From JABFXX01 sp036489755 (GTDB taxonomy: Bacteria; Myxococcota_A; Polyangia; Haliangiales; Haliangiaceae): 64,000 nucleotides of DNA. The translations under genes were made by a program, and so were the position numbers. The stretch lies in the NCBI GenBank assembly GCA_036489755.1, contig DASXFD010000075.1:1-64000 (forward strand). The letters run 5' to 3'. The notes under the pieces are model-generated. The model worked only from the letters and a program-made list of their open reading frames with translations, did not search any database and had not been told where the DNA came from. How positions within the stretch are numbered: position 1 is the first letter of the stretch; every line of letters begins with the position of its first letter. Positions 33,978-45,185 of the stretch are shown piece after piece.

Positions 33978-35531
33978 GTGAGTCAACACGAGGTAAATCC
34001 CGCCGAGGCGACTCACGAAGCGCCTTCGACAGCCGCCACACCGTCGAGCAGCCCGGACGCCGGATGGCAGCGCGACATCTCGCAGCGGCTCGCGCACGGC
34101 ACGACCGCGCAAGAGCTTGGCGTCTATCTATCGAGCCATCCCGAGCACCGCGATGAGGCGCTCGCGTTCTTGCACCAACATCGCGGCAACGCGTTCGTGC
34201 AGCAGGTCGTCGCCGCGTCATCACACGGCGCCCCGCTCGAAGGCGCGATGCTGGTCTCGAACAACCCCGAAGGTTTGGCGTCGCCGGGCACGATCATGGC
34301 GGCGCGCGCGAAGGCCGGCCACCTCGCCGCGTACGTGCATCACTCGAATCACATGCACGCACCGCTCGATCTCTACGTCGTGGTCAAGCCGGACAAGGGA
34401 CCGGTCACCGCGAGCATCTCGGGCGCATCGTCGTCGACCGGCGGCGGCGAGCGCGCGCACGGCGGCTCCGGCGACTGGGCGAGCGATCCGAACGTCGTCG
34501 TCGCGGCCGCGAACACCGATCCCAAGGCGAACGAGCAAAACCGGACGAACGAGACGAAGACCGCGAACGGCGCGACGCCGATCAAGATCGGCACGCTGCC
34601 CGCCGCCGGCAAAGGCGATCCGCCGCTGTTCGACGCGCGCTATCAAGTCGACCTCGGCGGCGACGCCGAGCTCGAGATCGTCGCCGAGCGCGGCGGCAAG
34701 GCATCGGCAAACGCGGCAGCCGCGGATCGCGGCATGGCCACCGGCAACACGAAGTACGAGCTCGGCGGCACGAACGGCCGCGCCGCCGGCATCTACGAAG
34801 GCGCGAGCTTCGCGAGCGACGACACCGTTCACATGTCGAAGCTGCCGTTCAAGAAGCCGCTGACCGGCAGCAAGTTCACGTCGAGCGTGCCGACGCCGAA
34901 AGCGACCGAGCAGCAGGCGATCGCCACGCCTGCCGCGGCGACGCTCTCCGGCATCACGAAGGCGCTCGACAAATCGGTGGACGAAGCAGCTGCCTACGCG
35001 CTCGAGCACGTGTTCCGCATCGCGCCCGACTGGCTGCGCGAGAAGGGCTGCTGGGACGGCTCGCACCTCACGACGAAGGGCCTCACCGACGACTACGCGA
35101 CGATCATCGGCGAGCTCAAGGCCGCGTTGACGAGCGATCGCGGGAACCGCGAGCTCGCCGCGACGAAGCAGGTGTTCGTGCGCCATCCGACGATCGGCGC
35201 CACGCTCGATGCCGCCAGCTACGGCACGATGTTCGAGGTCGACGCGCTCCTCGACAACGACACCAAATCGGCCGCCACGGTCGAGCTCAAGTTTCTGACC
35301 GACGCGAACGCCGCCCGCGCGAATCGCCCCGGCGCCGTGTATCGCGGCGTCGTGTCGGTCGACGGCGTCGATCGCGTGATCGACAACGATACCGCGCACC
35401 ACCTGCCGTCCAGCGCGTCGCTCGGGGACGCGACCGTCGAGCCCGGCCAGAGCAAATACGTGCACGTGCACTTCCAGTCGCCGGGTCAGATCAGTGCGGG
35501 CCAAGAGCTCGACATCGAGAAGAAGAAATAG
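33978..35531 (+). CDS. Hypothetical protein with DUF3370-like region
   Basis: A 517-residue protein with no signal peptide. The N-terminal 70 residues are polar and helical ('HPEHRDEALAFLHQHRGNAF'). From about 90, 'AMLVSNNPEGLASPGTIMAA', 'HLAAYVHHSNHMHAPLDLYV' and 'NTKYELGGTNGRAAGIYEGA' resemble DUF3370 proteins of cyanobacteria; I hold this loosely. The C-terminal 130 residues look like an Ig-type sandwich. The GTG at 33978 directly abuts GGAGG, which is too close for normal initiation, so the start is uncertain; no better one exists downstream. An AT-rich patch (33923-33972), rare in this DNA, lies just upstream and probably holds the promoter. Function unknown. Confidence 0.6.
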   Translation: MSQHEVNPAEATHEAPSTAATPSSSPDAGWQRDISQRLAHGTTAQELGVYLSSHPEHRDEALAFLHQHRGNAFVQQVVAASSHGAPLEGAMLVSNNPEGLASPGTIMAARAKAGHLAAYVHHSNHMHAPLDLYVVVKPDKGPVTASISGASSSTGGGERAHGGSGDWASDPNVVVAAANTDPKANEQNRTNETKTANGATPIKIGTLPAAGKGDPPLFDARYQVDLGGDAELEIVAERGGKASANAAAADRGMATGNTKYELGGTNGRAAGIYEGASFASDDTVHMSKLPFKKPLTGSKFTSSVPTPKATEQQAIATPAAATLSGITKALDKSVDEAAAYALEHVFRIAPDWLREKGCWDGSHLTTKGLTDDYATIIGELKAALTSDRGNRELAATKQVFVRHPTIGATLDAASYGTMFEVDALLDNDTKSAATVELKFLTDANAARANRPGAVYRGVVSVDGVDRVIDNDTAHHLPSSASLGDATVEPGQSKYVHVHFQSPGQISAGQELDIEKKK

Positions 35532-35571
35532 CTCACGCGGCGCAGAACTTGCGCCCGCCGATACGGGTGGG

Positions 35572-35955
35572 ATGATTATTTTGATGTGGCGTTCGCTCGC
35601 GTTGGTCGCGTCGGTCTCCTGCATGATGGGCTGCTCGTTCTTTGCGGTGCACGGACCGACCCAAGCGGCCGACGGTAGTGCGAGCGACACCTCGTGCACG
35701 CAAAGCGGCACGATCCCGGCGCTCGATGCGATCGTCGGCGCGCTCGCGATCGGCGGCTCGGTCGGCGGCGAAATCGTCGATCAGACGTCGCATCCGATTC
35801 ATCGCTACGAGCTGTATTACGGGCTGCCCGCGCTGATCGCGGGCATCGTGCTGCTGTACTCGGCGAGCAGCGGCACCGACAAGGTCGAAGCCTGTCAGGC
35901 CGTGAAGACGGGCGAGACGCGCGGCTGCGACGGCTGCCCGGCCGACGTGCCTTAA
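35572..35955 (+). CDS. Small lipoprotein with C-terminal membrane helix
   Basis: A 127-residue protein from ATG 35572 (35584 also possible): MIILMWRSLALVASVSCMMGC, lipobox MMGC. A hydrophobic Ala/Gly/Ile segment ('IVGALAIGGSVGGEIV') and a clear helix ('LPALIAGIVLLYSASSG') follow. The tail 'GCDGCPADVP' carries two Cys. The layout, two hydrophobic stretches in a lipid-anchored protein, is common in myxobacterial envelope proteins of unknown role. It starts 40 bases after the previous gene and its stop overlaps the convergent synthetase gene by 4 bases. Confidence 0.6.
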   Translation: MIILMWRSLALVASVSCMMGCSFFAVHGPTQAADGSASDTSCTQSGTIPALDAIVGALAIGGSVGGEIVDQTSHPIHRYELYYGLPALIAGIVLLYSASSGTDKVEACQAVKTGETRGCDGCPADVP

Positions 35956-38900
35956 CCGACGAGCTCGACGCGCGCGGCCGCGACGTAGCACTGCGCGCGC
36001 GGATCCCAGTCGAATACGTTCGGCCCGCCGAACGCGTCGAGGTCGCCGAGCCCGTGCTTGATCGTGCGAAAGCCGTCGGTCATCGGCAGCCGCTCGACGA
36101 TGCGCACGCGGCGCGGCCGAGCGTATTCGGGAAGCGCGAGCACCGCCGCCGACAGCGCCGCGAGATCGAGCGGACCGTGCAGTTGGATCGCGGCGACGGG
36201 CACTTCATGATCGCCGTCGCGCTTGCCGATCGCGATGCACAGCGCGACGCCGGTGTACGCGTAGATCGCGTCCTCGATGCGGGTCGACGCGACCGCGCCG
36301 AGCTTGGTCTTGATCATGTGCGAGCGGCGATCGACGAACCAGAAGTCGCCGACGGCGTCGACCTTCATGAAATCGCCGGTGACGAACCACGCGTCGCCCT
36401 GTTCGAACGCGTCGCGCAGCACGCGGCGCGGATCGATGTGCGCGAGGTCGCTCGCCGAGCGTCGCGACAGCTTCGCGACGAGCATGCCGGGCTCGTCGAG
36501 CCGCGCGTGCACGAGGTGGCCGCGGCCATCGCGCACGAAGTCGTCGTCGGGCTCGCTCCATGCCGCGACCACGAGCTCGGCGCTGCCCGGAAGCGGCCGG
36601 CCCACCGAGCCGATCTTCTTGCCCGACGCGTTGACGAGCACGGCCGCGGCTTCCGTCGACGCATAGAGCTCGAGCACGCCGACGGGACCGAACCGCGCGA
36701 CGAGGCGGCGCCACACGTCGGGCCGCATGCCGGAGCCCGCGAACAGGCGCACGGGCGTGTTCTGCTCGCCGGGCACGGCGGGCGCATCGACGAGCCGGCG
36801 GCACATCTCGCCCGCGTAATAGACGACGCTCACGCCGTAGCGGCGCACTTCGTCCCAGAACGTGGCCGGGTCGATCAAGCTGCGCGCCGCCTGCGGCGCC
36901 GCTGCGCGCCCGACGTTCGTCGGGCTTGCGGCCATCGAAGCGAGCGCGAGGCGCGCGCCGCTCGCGAGCGCGCTGCCCGATGCGACGAGCGTGCCGGTCG
37001 GGTGATGCAGCGGCAGGCAGCAATAGACAGTGTCGCGGGTCGTCAGCGTCGCGGCCGCGGCGGCGCCGAGCGCCGAGAACGCCCAACGCCGATTGGTCAC
37101 GCGCATGGCGCGCGGCGGCGCGAACGGATTCGCCGAGACGAAGATCATCGCGAGATCGCGCGCGCGTCCCGGATCGGGCCGGTACCACGCCGGCAGCGTG
37201 ACCGTGGCGGGATCGATCGTTTCCATGTCGATCACGCCAGCCGGAATCGCGCGGGGGCCGCGCTCCATGCCTGCAGGCAGCTCGCCTTGCTCGCCGACGC
37301 CGCCGAGCGCGAGCAGCTTGATCGGCGTCGCGGCGCGCACGCGTACGGCATGATCCGGATCGACCATCGCGATCTCGGCCTCGCCGAGCTCGAGCGCGCG
37401 CGCGATGTGCTGGTCGTCGATGTCGGGCGAGATCAGCACGGCGACCGCGCCGATGCGATTGAGCGCGGCGACCGCCGACAAGTGCGATGGCCGCGACCGC
37501 ATGATCACGGCGACGCGCATGCCGGGCTTGACGCCGCACGCGACGAGCCCGCGCGCGACCGCGTCGACGCGTCGATTCGCATCGGCGTAGCTGAACGCGC
37601 GACCGTGCCACAAGAAGAACGTGCGCTCGCCGATGCGCGACGCCTGATCGGCGAGCATGCGGCCGAGCGAGATCCGCGAATCGTCGGTCAGGTTGCGCAG
37701 CCGCGCGAGCCGCGGCAATTGCCAGCGCGCGTTGTCGAGGTACACGCCGAGATCTTCGCCGAGCTCTTCGATCCGCTCGAGCGCGGCCTTCGCGGTCTTG
37801 CCGGCCAGCTCGCGCGCGAGCTCGAGCGGGCCCTCGTCGTGATCGTCGTCGTCGTCCTCGTCACGATGCTTCGCGAACGCATCGACGGCGCCATCAGCGC
37901 GGACGTCGATCGCCGTCGGCGGCACGTCGCCCTTCATCCACGTCACGACGCCGGGCCACGTGATCGACAGCGCCGTCGAGCCGACGACGAGCCCGAAGTG
38001 ACCGGCCTTGAGCGGCACCTCGTAGAGCTTCGTCACGCGTGGCGCCGCTCGGCGGATGCCGCGCACCGAGCTCGGCCGACCCATTTCGTCGCGGCTGCCG
38101 ACGAAGTACAGGATCGGGCACGTCAGATCGGCGAGCGTGACCGCGTGACCGTCGATGACGAACCCGCCCGACGCCAGGCGATTGCCGACGATCACCTCGT
38201 CGACGAACTTGCGAAACGCGGGGCCCGGCCACGCGACGAAGCCTTCACCGCCGAGGAACAGCCGCTTGGCCTCGCGTTTCTCGAGGGCCGAGCGATCGTG
38301 CAGGTTCTTGACGAAGTCGAGGAGCGCGGCGGCTTCCTTGCGCGCCGACAGCAGCTTGAAGCCGGTCGACGTGAACGTGCCGGGCAAGCCTTCGATGCGC
38401 GCGAGCGGCCACTGCAGGATCGAGCGCAGGCCCGCCGTCAATCGTTCGGTGAGGTCCTCGTCGAGTGCGAGCTGGCGGTGCAGATCGACGGGCGAGCCCA
38501 TCGTGATGATCGACGCGACGTCGGCCGATTTGCGAAACGCGGCCGCCTGGTAGCAGAACATGCCGCCCTGCGAGTAGCCGGCGAGGTGAACGGGCTTGCT
38601 CGTCGCGACGCTCACGCGCTCGATCGCATCGGACACCGCGCGCACGTGATCGTCGAGCGTGCGGTTCATGCCGCCTGCCTCGCGCTCGGGCGCGCCGAAA
38701 TCGACGAGCCACACGTCGACGCCCTGGCGCGCGAGGAACGCGACCGCGCTGACGTCGGGCGAGATGTCGTAGACCTCCGACGCGACCATCAGCGGCGGCA
38801 CGAGCAACAGCGGCTCGGCCGGCGCGTCGGCCACGGTGTCGTGCGCGTAGCGGCGCAGTCGATACACGCGCTCTTCGTGCAACACCTCGAACGGCGCGCC

Positions 38901-39023
38901 GTACGGTGCCGTCAGCCGGCCCGCGCGCGCGATCTCGAGCGCGTTGTCCCACGCGAGCCCGATGCGGCGCAGCCGCTTGGCCCACCGGACTTGACGGCTC
39001 CTGCGCTCGGTCGCGGACGACAT
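35952..39023 (-). CDS. PhaC-like alpha/beta hydrolase fused to acyl-CoA synthetase
   Basis: A 1,023-residue fusion. The N-terminal half (about 60-390) is a PHA-synthase-like alpha/beta hydrolase: nucleophile elbow AGYSQGG with Ser151 (true PHA synthases use Cys), acid in 'VGSRDEMG' and base in 'KAGHFG'. The C-terminal half (about 490-1015) is an AMP-binding acyl-CoA ligase with 'YASTEAA', 'TGDF' and 'FVDRRSHMIKTKLG'. The usual phosphate loop [ST]SGTTG is replaced by 'VSANPFAPPRA', so ATP handling may be altered. A very acidic linker ('DEDDDDDHDEG') lies between. The order lipase/PhaC-then-ligase resembles mycobacterial Rv1683, linked to triacylglycerol metabolism. It starts within the stop of the FHA regulator gene (TGATG), so the two are coupled. 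Role: storage lipid or polyester turnover (inference). Confidence 0.85.
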   Translation of the reverse strand: MSSATERRSRQVRWAKRLRRIGLAWDNALEIARAGRLTAPYGAPFEVLHEERVYRLRRYAHDTVADAPAEPLLLVPPLMVASEVYDISPDVSAVAFLARQGVDVWLVDFGAPEREAGGMNRTLDDHVRAVSDAIERVSVATSKPVHLAGYSQGGMFCYQAAAFRKSADVASIITMGSPVDLHRQLALDEDLTERLTAGLRSILQWPLARIEGLPGTFTSTGFKLLSARKEAAALLDFVKNLHDRSALEKREAKRLFLGGEGFVAWPGPAFRKFVDEVIVGNRLASGGFVIDGHAVTLADLTCPILYFVGSRDEMGRPSSVRGIRRAAPRVTKLYEVPLKAGHFGLVVGSTALSITWPGVVTWMKGDVPPTAIDVRADGAVDAFAKHRDEDDDDDHDEGPLELARELAGKTAKAALERIEELGEDLGVYLDNARWQLPRLARLRNLTDDSRISLGRMLADQASRIGERTFFLWHGRAFSYADANRRVDAVARGLVACGVKPGMRVAVIMRSRPSHLSAVAALNRIGAVAVLISPDIDDQHIARALELGEAEIAMVDPDHAVRVRAATPIKLLALGGVGEQGELPAGMERGPRAIPAGVIDMETIDPATVTLPAWYRPDPGRARDLAMIFVSANPFAPPRAMRVTNRRWAFSALGAAAAATLTTRDTVYCCLPLHHPTGTLVASGSALASGARLALASMAASPTNVGRAAAPQAARSLIDPATFWDEVRRYGVSVVYYAGEMCRRLVDAPAVPGEQNTPVRLFAGSGMRPDVWRRLVARFGPVGVLELYASTEAAAVLVNASGKKIGSVGRPLPGSAELVVAAWSEPDDDFVRDGRGHLVHARLDEPGMLVAKLSRRSASDLAHIDPRRVLRDAFEQGDAWFVTGDFMKVDAVGDFWFVDRRSHMIKTKLGAVASTRIEDAIYAYTGVALCIAIGKRDGDHEVPVAAIQLHGPLDLAALSAAVLALPEYARPRRVRIVERLPMTDGFRTIKHGLGDLDAFGGPNVFDWDPRAQCYVAAARVELVG

Positions 39024-39835
39024 CAGCCCGCAGCGCCGGCGAGTCGGTAGCCGACGCCGCGTTTGCTCTCGATCAAGTCGTCGGCTTGCACGGTCGCGAG
39101 CTTGCGGCGGACGCGGTGCACGAGCTCGCGCACGTTTTCGCTGTCGGCCTGCACGCTCTTGAACGCGAGCGCATCGGCGATCTCGTGCCACGCGACGTAT
39201 GCGAGCTCGGCATCGCTGACGAGTCGACGCCGCTCGACGAGCAGCTGCAACAGGCCGAACTCCATCGCCGCGAGCTCGATCGACGCATCGCCGATGCGCA
39301 GCACGCCGCCGTCGACGCGCTGTCGCAAGTCCAGCTCGTGGCCGCGCGGCGTGACGACGCGCGCGGAGAACACCAGCTCGTCGCGCCGGCTCGGCGCGGT
39401 GCGCCCGGCGCCGCGCGGCGCTTCCATCTGCGGCAACGAGTCGGGCCAGAAGTAGAGCCGCACGTCGCCGAGTCGGATCACCGAGCCGCCGGTGACGATC
39501 GCGTCCGCGACCCGAGCGTTGTCGATCTCGGTGCCGTTGCGGCTCGAGTTGTCGACAATGTGCCATTCGCGTGCGCCCACGAGCTGCACGGTCGCGTGCT
39601 CGCTCGAGACCGACGCATGCAGGACGGCCATGTCGGCGCGTTGATCGCGGCCGATCTTGGTGCCGTGATTGACTGCGTGAGACACGCCCCACGCATCGAC
39701 GAGCGATGCTGCACCTGGCTGAACGCGCGAGAAAATCTGCTCGCTGGTGATGCCCGGCGAGGCGATCGCGACTCCGTGCGCGGTGCACAGGAGCCCGATC
39801 GTTCGCGGCGACTCGCACAACAGACAGGCAGCCAT
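39023..39835 (-). CDS. FHA and winged-helix transcription regulator
   Basis: About 270 residues from ATG 39835; a TTG at 39874 would add 13. The N-terminus has two Cys pairs ('CLLCESPRTIGLLC'), a possible Zn ribbon. Residues about 50-140 form an FHA domain ('GTKIGRDQRADMAVLHASVS', 'NSSRNGTEID'). The C-terminal about 100 residues are an OmpR/PhoB-type winged helix ('DLRQRVDGGVLRIGD', 'VRELVHRVRRKL', 'IESKRGVGYRL'). There is no receiver domain, so phosphothreonine binding by FHA likely replaces aspartate phosphorylation, tying it to one of the many Ser/Thr kinases. Its end overlaps the hydrolase-ligase start, which suggests it controls that operon. Confidence 0.85.
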   Translation of the reverse strand: MAACLLCESPRTIGLLCTAHGVAIASPGITSEQIFSRVQPGAASLVDAWGVSHAVNHGTKIGRDQRADMAVLHASVSSEHATVQLVGAREWHIVDNSSRNGTEIDNARVADAIVTGGSVIRLGDVRLYFWPDSLPQMEAPRGAGRTAPSRRDELVFSARVVTPRGHELDLRQRVDGGVLRIGDASIELAAMEFGLLQLLVERRRLVSDAELAYVAWHEIADALAFKSVQADSENVRELVHRVRRKLATVQADDLIESKRGVGYRLAGAAG

Positions 39836-39854
39836 CCCGTTCAGGAGGATCGCC

Positions 39855-41012
39855 TCAATGTGGGAGTGGTGCAAGTGGGCGTGTCAAAAGGTGCCTCCGA
39901 CGGCCATGCCCATTTGTCCGCGATCTCCCACGAACGGCACCATCGTTGTAGGCCGCGGCAGCGGTCCTCGGATCGGGCCGATCATCTTTCGTCATCAGGA
40001 TTCCAAGTCCGAGACCACCCCACATGCCGGCAGTCGCGCACGCCGTGGTGACGGTCACGTTGGTATTGCTGTCGTTGTTGCTGTCGTTTGTCGGCTTGGT
40101 CGCGAGCCCGCCGACTAACCCACCAACCAGCGCACCCACGAACGCGCTCGCGAACACGACGCCCGAGCGACGCGCCGACCAGTCGAGGTGCGGAGCGATC
40201 AGCGCACCCGCCAAGAGGCCGCCATCGATGCCGATCGCGAGCGTCGCGTCTTCCCAGCCGCCGAAGTTGTCCTTCGCGGCGATCACGTTGAGCGCGGTGA
40301 GCGAGCCGAGCACGGTCATGTTCGTCACGAACGTCGCCTGACCCGGCGTGAGCTCGGCGTTCTCGCCGTAGATGAAGCCGCCCGCTGCACCGACGGCGCC
40401 GCCGGCGAGCAAGAGGCCGAGCACCGACGTCCCGGTATTCGCGCCGGTCGGTTGGATCAGCAGCGCGCCGTCGGCGATGCCGACGATCGTGCCGATCGTC
40501 GTCGCGTGCGCGACGCTCGCGTCGATCGGAAACTTCTGCGTCAGCAAGTAGCCGAGCCCGCCGCCTCCGGCGATGCCGGCGAGCACGATGAACGTGCCCG
40601 CGTCGCCGTTGGTGATGTCCTGACGAACGAGGATGTCGATCGACGCGAGCGTGCCGAGCGTCGCGAAGTCGAGGATCACTTCGCCGTCGTGAAAGTGATT
40701 GTGCGGCGGCGGTCCCGGCGGCAGCGGCTGCGGCTGCGCGTACTGTTGCGGATACGGCTGCGGTTGCGGATACGGCTGCGGATACGGCTGCGGTTGCGGA
40801 TACGGCTGCGGCTGCGGTTGCGGCTGCGGCTGCGGCTGCGGCGGCGGATACGGCGGTTGCTGCGCGTACGGATCCGCCGGCTGTGCAGGTGTGGTCGGCG
40901 GCGTGGTCGGCGTCACGCCGGCAGGTTGCATGGGCGGCTGTGGATCCTGGGGAGGTGGCGGAATGCACCCGGTAGCCACGACGCTCATCACGACGAGTCG
41001 AAATGCACGCAT
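39855..41012 (-). CDS. Lipoprotein with membrane/glycine-zipper body; probable frameshift near its end
   Basis: As read, 385 residues from ATG 41012: MRAFRLVVMSVVATGC, lipobox ATGC. A long Pro/Gln/Tyr low-complexity region (encoded at 40741-40865) is followed by 'HNHFHDGEVILDFATLGTLA' and Gly/Ala-rich hydrophobic segments typical of barrel or glycine-zipper proteins. After 'LMTKDDRPDPR' the frame turns into an Arg/His-rich tail. In the +1 frame the same DNA encodes 'TTMVPFVGDRGQMGMAVGGT' and a final Phe before TGA at 39884-39886, the expected end for an outer-membrane protein. A one-base indel or sequencing error near 39940-39965 is therefore likely. Function unknown. Confidence 0.65.
   Translation of the reverse strand: MRAFRLVVMSVVATGCIPPPPQDPQPPMQPAGVTPTTPPTTPAQPADPYAQQPPYPPPQPQPQPQPQPQPYPQPQPYPQPYPQPQPYPQQYAQPQPLPPGPPPHNHFHDGEVILDFATLGTLASIDILVRQDITNGDAGTFIVLAGIAGGGGLGYLLTQKFPIDASVAHATTIGTIVGIADGALLIQPTGANTGTSVLGLLLAGGAVGAAGGFIYGENAELTPGQATFVTNMTVLGSLTALNVIAAKDNFGGWEDATLAIGIDGGLLAGALIAPHLDWSARRSGVVFASAFVGALVGGLVGGLATKPTNDSNNDSNTNVTVTTACATAGMWGGLGLGILMTKDDRPDPRTAAAAYNDGAVRGRSRTNGHGRRRHLLTRPLAPLPH
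40741..40865. repeat. Low-complexity tandem repeat encoding Pro-Gln/Tyr-Pro-Gln
   Basis: Imperfect 6- and 12-base units (GGTTGC, GGCTGC, GGATAC on the plus strand) are tandemly arranged within the lipoprotein gene. On the minus strand they encode alternating Pro-Gln and Tyr-Pro pairs. Such tracts are prone to slippage and length change between strains. Confidence 0.75.
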
Positions 41013-41133
41013 CGGCCCACTATGCGCGCGGTGCACGCGCACGGTCCATCACGCCACCGTGAGGCATATCATTACCACCGTGAGGTCTGCGCGAGCGCCG
41101 GAGATCCGTCGAGGAATCTATATACTTCGATCG

Positions 41134-42588
41134 ATGAGGCAGTTCATGGCAGTCGCCGTCACGTTCGTCGTCGTCGGCGGCTGCTCGCTGATCTACAACC
41201 CGGACAATCTCGGCAAGAATGCCGACGCAAAGTCGTTCCAAGACGCGCCGCCGCCAGATACCGAGATCATCTATCCCCCAAATCCGGCGGATTTGTCGCT
41301 GATGTCGATCTATCCCGCGACGATCGACGAGGGTCGCGGCAGCAACAACAGCCGCGACGCGTTGCTCGTGCTTCGCGGATCGAACTTCGACGGCAGCGAC
41401 GATCTCGTCGTCACGCTGACGCCCGATGACGGCGGTGAAGCGTTCACGTTCGACACGACGGTCGGCGGCGATCACAACTTCATCGCGCTGAGCGTGGTCG
41501 CGCCGGTCGACTCGACCTGCAACGAAGGCACGATGCACACGTACGACGTCGCCATCGACGAAACCGGCGCGACCGCGCAAACACTGCCCGGGGCTCTGGC
41601 GCTCATCTGCCACGACGAGCTGATGGGCTCGGGCTCAGGAGGCTCGGGCTCGGTAGCGCTCGACACCGGCACGCTCAAAGCGATCTATTCGCAGGTCAAG
41701 ATCACGGGCGCGCTGACGCTCAGCGGCACCGCGAACGCGATCATCAAGTCGGCTTCGACCATCGAGATCGACGGGGTGATCAGCGCGAATGCATCGGGGC
41801 AGACGCCCGGACCAGGTGGCAAGCCGGGTGGCGGGATCGCCCAAGTAGGAATGGGAGCCGGCGGCGGCGGAACCGCGCTGCTGAGCGGTGGAGGCGCTGG
41901 TTTCTTCGGGCCGGGTACGGCCGGCAGCGCGGGCGGCGCTGGCGGTGCGATGATCGGCGACACATCGATCTCGTCGTATGCCACGAACTATGCGTCCGGC
42001 GGTGGCGGCGACGGGACACTGGGCGCGATCGGCTCCGTCGGTGGTGGTGGTGGCGGCACCATCGAGCTGACCGCGAGCGGTGACATCACCATCAGTGCGG
42101 TTTCCGCGCTAGGCGGTGGTGTGAACGCGGCGACCGGCGCGGGTGCCGGCGGTGTGATCGTCGTGCGGCCGATCGGCGGCACGACCCACGGCATGGCCAC
42201 GTTGAACGTCGCGGGGGGAACGCCGGGAACTGTTGCGTCGGCCGGGCGCACGCGGGTCGACGGCCAGACCGACAGCACGATCGTCGCCAACTATCACGGT
42301 CCCGGCTTCGGTGCCGTACCGCTGGTTTCGGCGGGCGTACAAGTCGCGACAATTCCGATGACCGCGCAGACGAGTGAGGTCGTCAACGGCTCGGTGATCT
42401 CGCAAGACGGGTTCATCACCGCGTTCAGCTTCGACGGCGGCGAAGACCTCACCGGCAAAGGCTATGGCCTCGGCATGGCGATGGTTCCGTTGACCGCCGG
42501 ACACAACCGAGTTTGTGTCGTCGTGTTGGGTGGAGATCAGAACACCGACACTGCGACGGACTGCATCGAGATGGCGTTCCTGCCGTAG
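41134..42588 (+). CDS. Gly-rich lipoprotein with IPT-like domain
   Basis: A 484-residue lipoprotein from ATG 41134: MRQFMAVAVTFVVVGGC. Residues about 50-150 look like an IPT/TIG Ig-like domain ('IYPATIDEGRGSNNSRDALL', 'LRGSNFDGSDDLVVTL'). From about 170, a beta-rich region ('GALTLSGTANAIIKSASTIE') opens into long Gly-rich stretches ('GGGGTALLSGGGAGFFGPG', 'IGSVGGGGGGTIEL'), as in right-handed beta-helix or Gly-rich surface proteins. The last 120 residues are a beta domain with two Cys. Divergent from the preceding lipoprotein. Likely a surface structural protein. Confidence 0.75.
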   Translation: MRQFMAVAVTFVVVGGCSLIYNPDNLGKNADAKSFQDAPPPDTEIIYPPNPADLSLMSIYPATIDEGRGSNNSRDALLVLRGSNFDGSDDLVVTLTPDDGGEAFTFDTTVGGDHNFIALSVVAPVDSTCNEGTMHTYDVAIDETGATAQTLPGALALICHDELMGSGSGGSGSVALDTGTLKAIYSQVKITGALTLSGTANAIIKSASTIEIDGVISANASGQTPGPGGKPGGGIAQVGMGAGGGGTALLSGGGAGFFGPGTAGSAGGAGGAMIGDTSISSYATNYASGGGGDGTLGAIGSVGGGGGGTIELTASGDITISAVSALGGGVNAATGAGAGGVIVVRPIGGTTHGMATLNVAGGTPGTVASAGRTRVDGQTDSTIVANYHGPGFGAVPLVSAGVQVATIPMTAQTSEVVNGSVISQDGFITAFSFDGGEDLTGKGYGLGMAMVPLTAGHNRVCVVVLGGDQNTDTATDCIEMAFLP

Positions 42589-42590
42589 CG

Positions 42591-44293
<1,703 letters not shown>

Positions 44294-44294
<1 letters not shown>

Positions 44295-45130
44295 CAGAAC
44301 CTCCCGACGGCGAGCACGGCGGCGCCGGTGCCCTCGGAGGGGGCCACGATCAGGTGCGTGCCTTCGCCCGAGGTCGCATAGATCACGCCGGTCGCGACCG
44401 CGGCCGCGAGCGCGACGCCCCAGCCGATGTCGGCCGCAAGATCGACGTGCTTGATCCCGTCGAGCCGGCCTTGGGTGCAGGTCCCGCCCTGGCACCCGTT
44501 GTACTTGCTGCGCGCGTCGAGCCCGAAGCCGATCCACACGCCCGCGCCGACGACCGCGACACCTGCCGTGATGATCGCGGGAATCGTGATGTGGCGCGGC
44601 GTACCGGCGACGACCTGGCCCGCGATGCCGACGGCAACGGTCTTCGCGTGCGGCCGGAGCGGCAGGTCCGGCAGCAGCGACGTTGCCGCGAGCTGGAACT
44701 TGCCCTTGGCGTCGACGTCGGAGGTGTTGGTGAGCGAGATCGGCGGCCGGCCCACGCTCTTGCCGCTCGCCGCATCGACCCACGTGACGTCGATCGAGAT
44801 CGCATCGCCGCCTGCATCGACCATCACGACGAACAACAGCTGCTGCGCGCCGGTCGCCTTCGCGACTTCCTGCACGCACGCGGGCTGTGTCACGCAATCT
44901 GCCGGCAGATCCGGCCGCACCTGGCGCCGCACTTCGAGCCCGCCGACCGCGTCCACGATGAGCTCGTTGTCGAGTGCGTCCGCGAGATCTTGCGTCAACG
45001 CATCGACGCGCGTCGGACCGATGTTCACCGCAACGCCCGGGATAATCGCGACACGAACCGGCCGCGACTGGTCGGGCTGCGCGCTCGCGGTCGCACAGAA
45101 AATCGCGAGCAGGGCGACGCTGCGAAGCAT
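44294..45130 (-). CDS. Secreted protein with two-helix C-terminal module, kinase partner
   Basis: A 278-residue protein. ATG 45130 gives a clean signal peptide (MLRSVALLAIFCATASA). The central part 'RVAIIPGVAVNIGPTRVDAL' and 'ACVQEVAKATGAQQLLFVVM' resembles the alpha/beta 'TolB-N/CsgG-like' modules used in envelope lipoproteins. Two hydrophobic helices near the end enclose a Cys-containing polar loop ('GLDARSKYNGCQGGTC'). That loop closely recalls 'VLDARSRYDQELSNGDC' in the kinase partner at 23601. The gene is coupled to its kinase by a TGATG overlap. Probably a periplasmic or membrane accessory of the kinase. Confidence 0.75.
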
Positions 45131-45185
45131 GGTGTTCACGAGGATAAGTGTAGGACCGGCATGCATCCACTCAGGAAGGTCTCTC

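Noticed and set aside
40741..40865. CRISPR-like or satellite array
   Set aside because: The repeats are short, in frame and encode Pro-Gln/Tyr-Pro. There are no regular spacers or cas genes.
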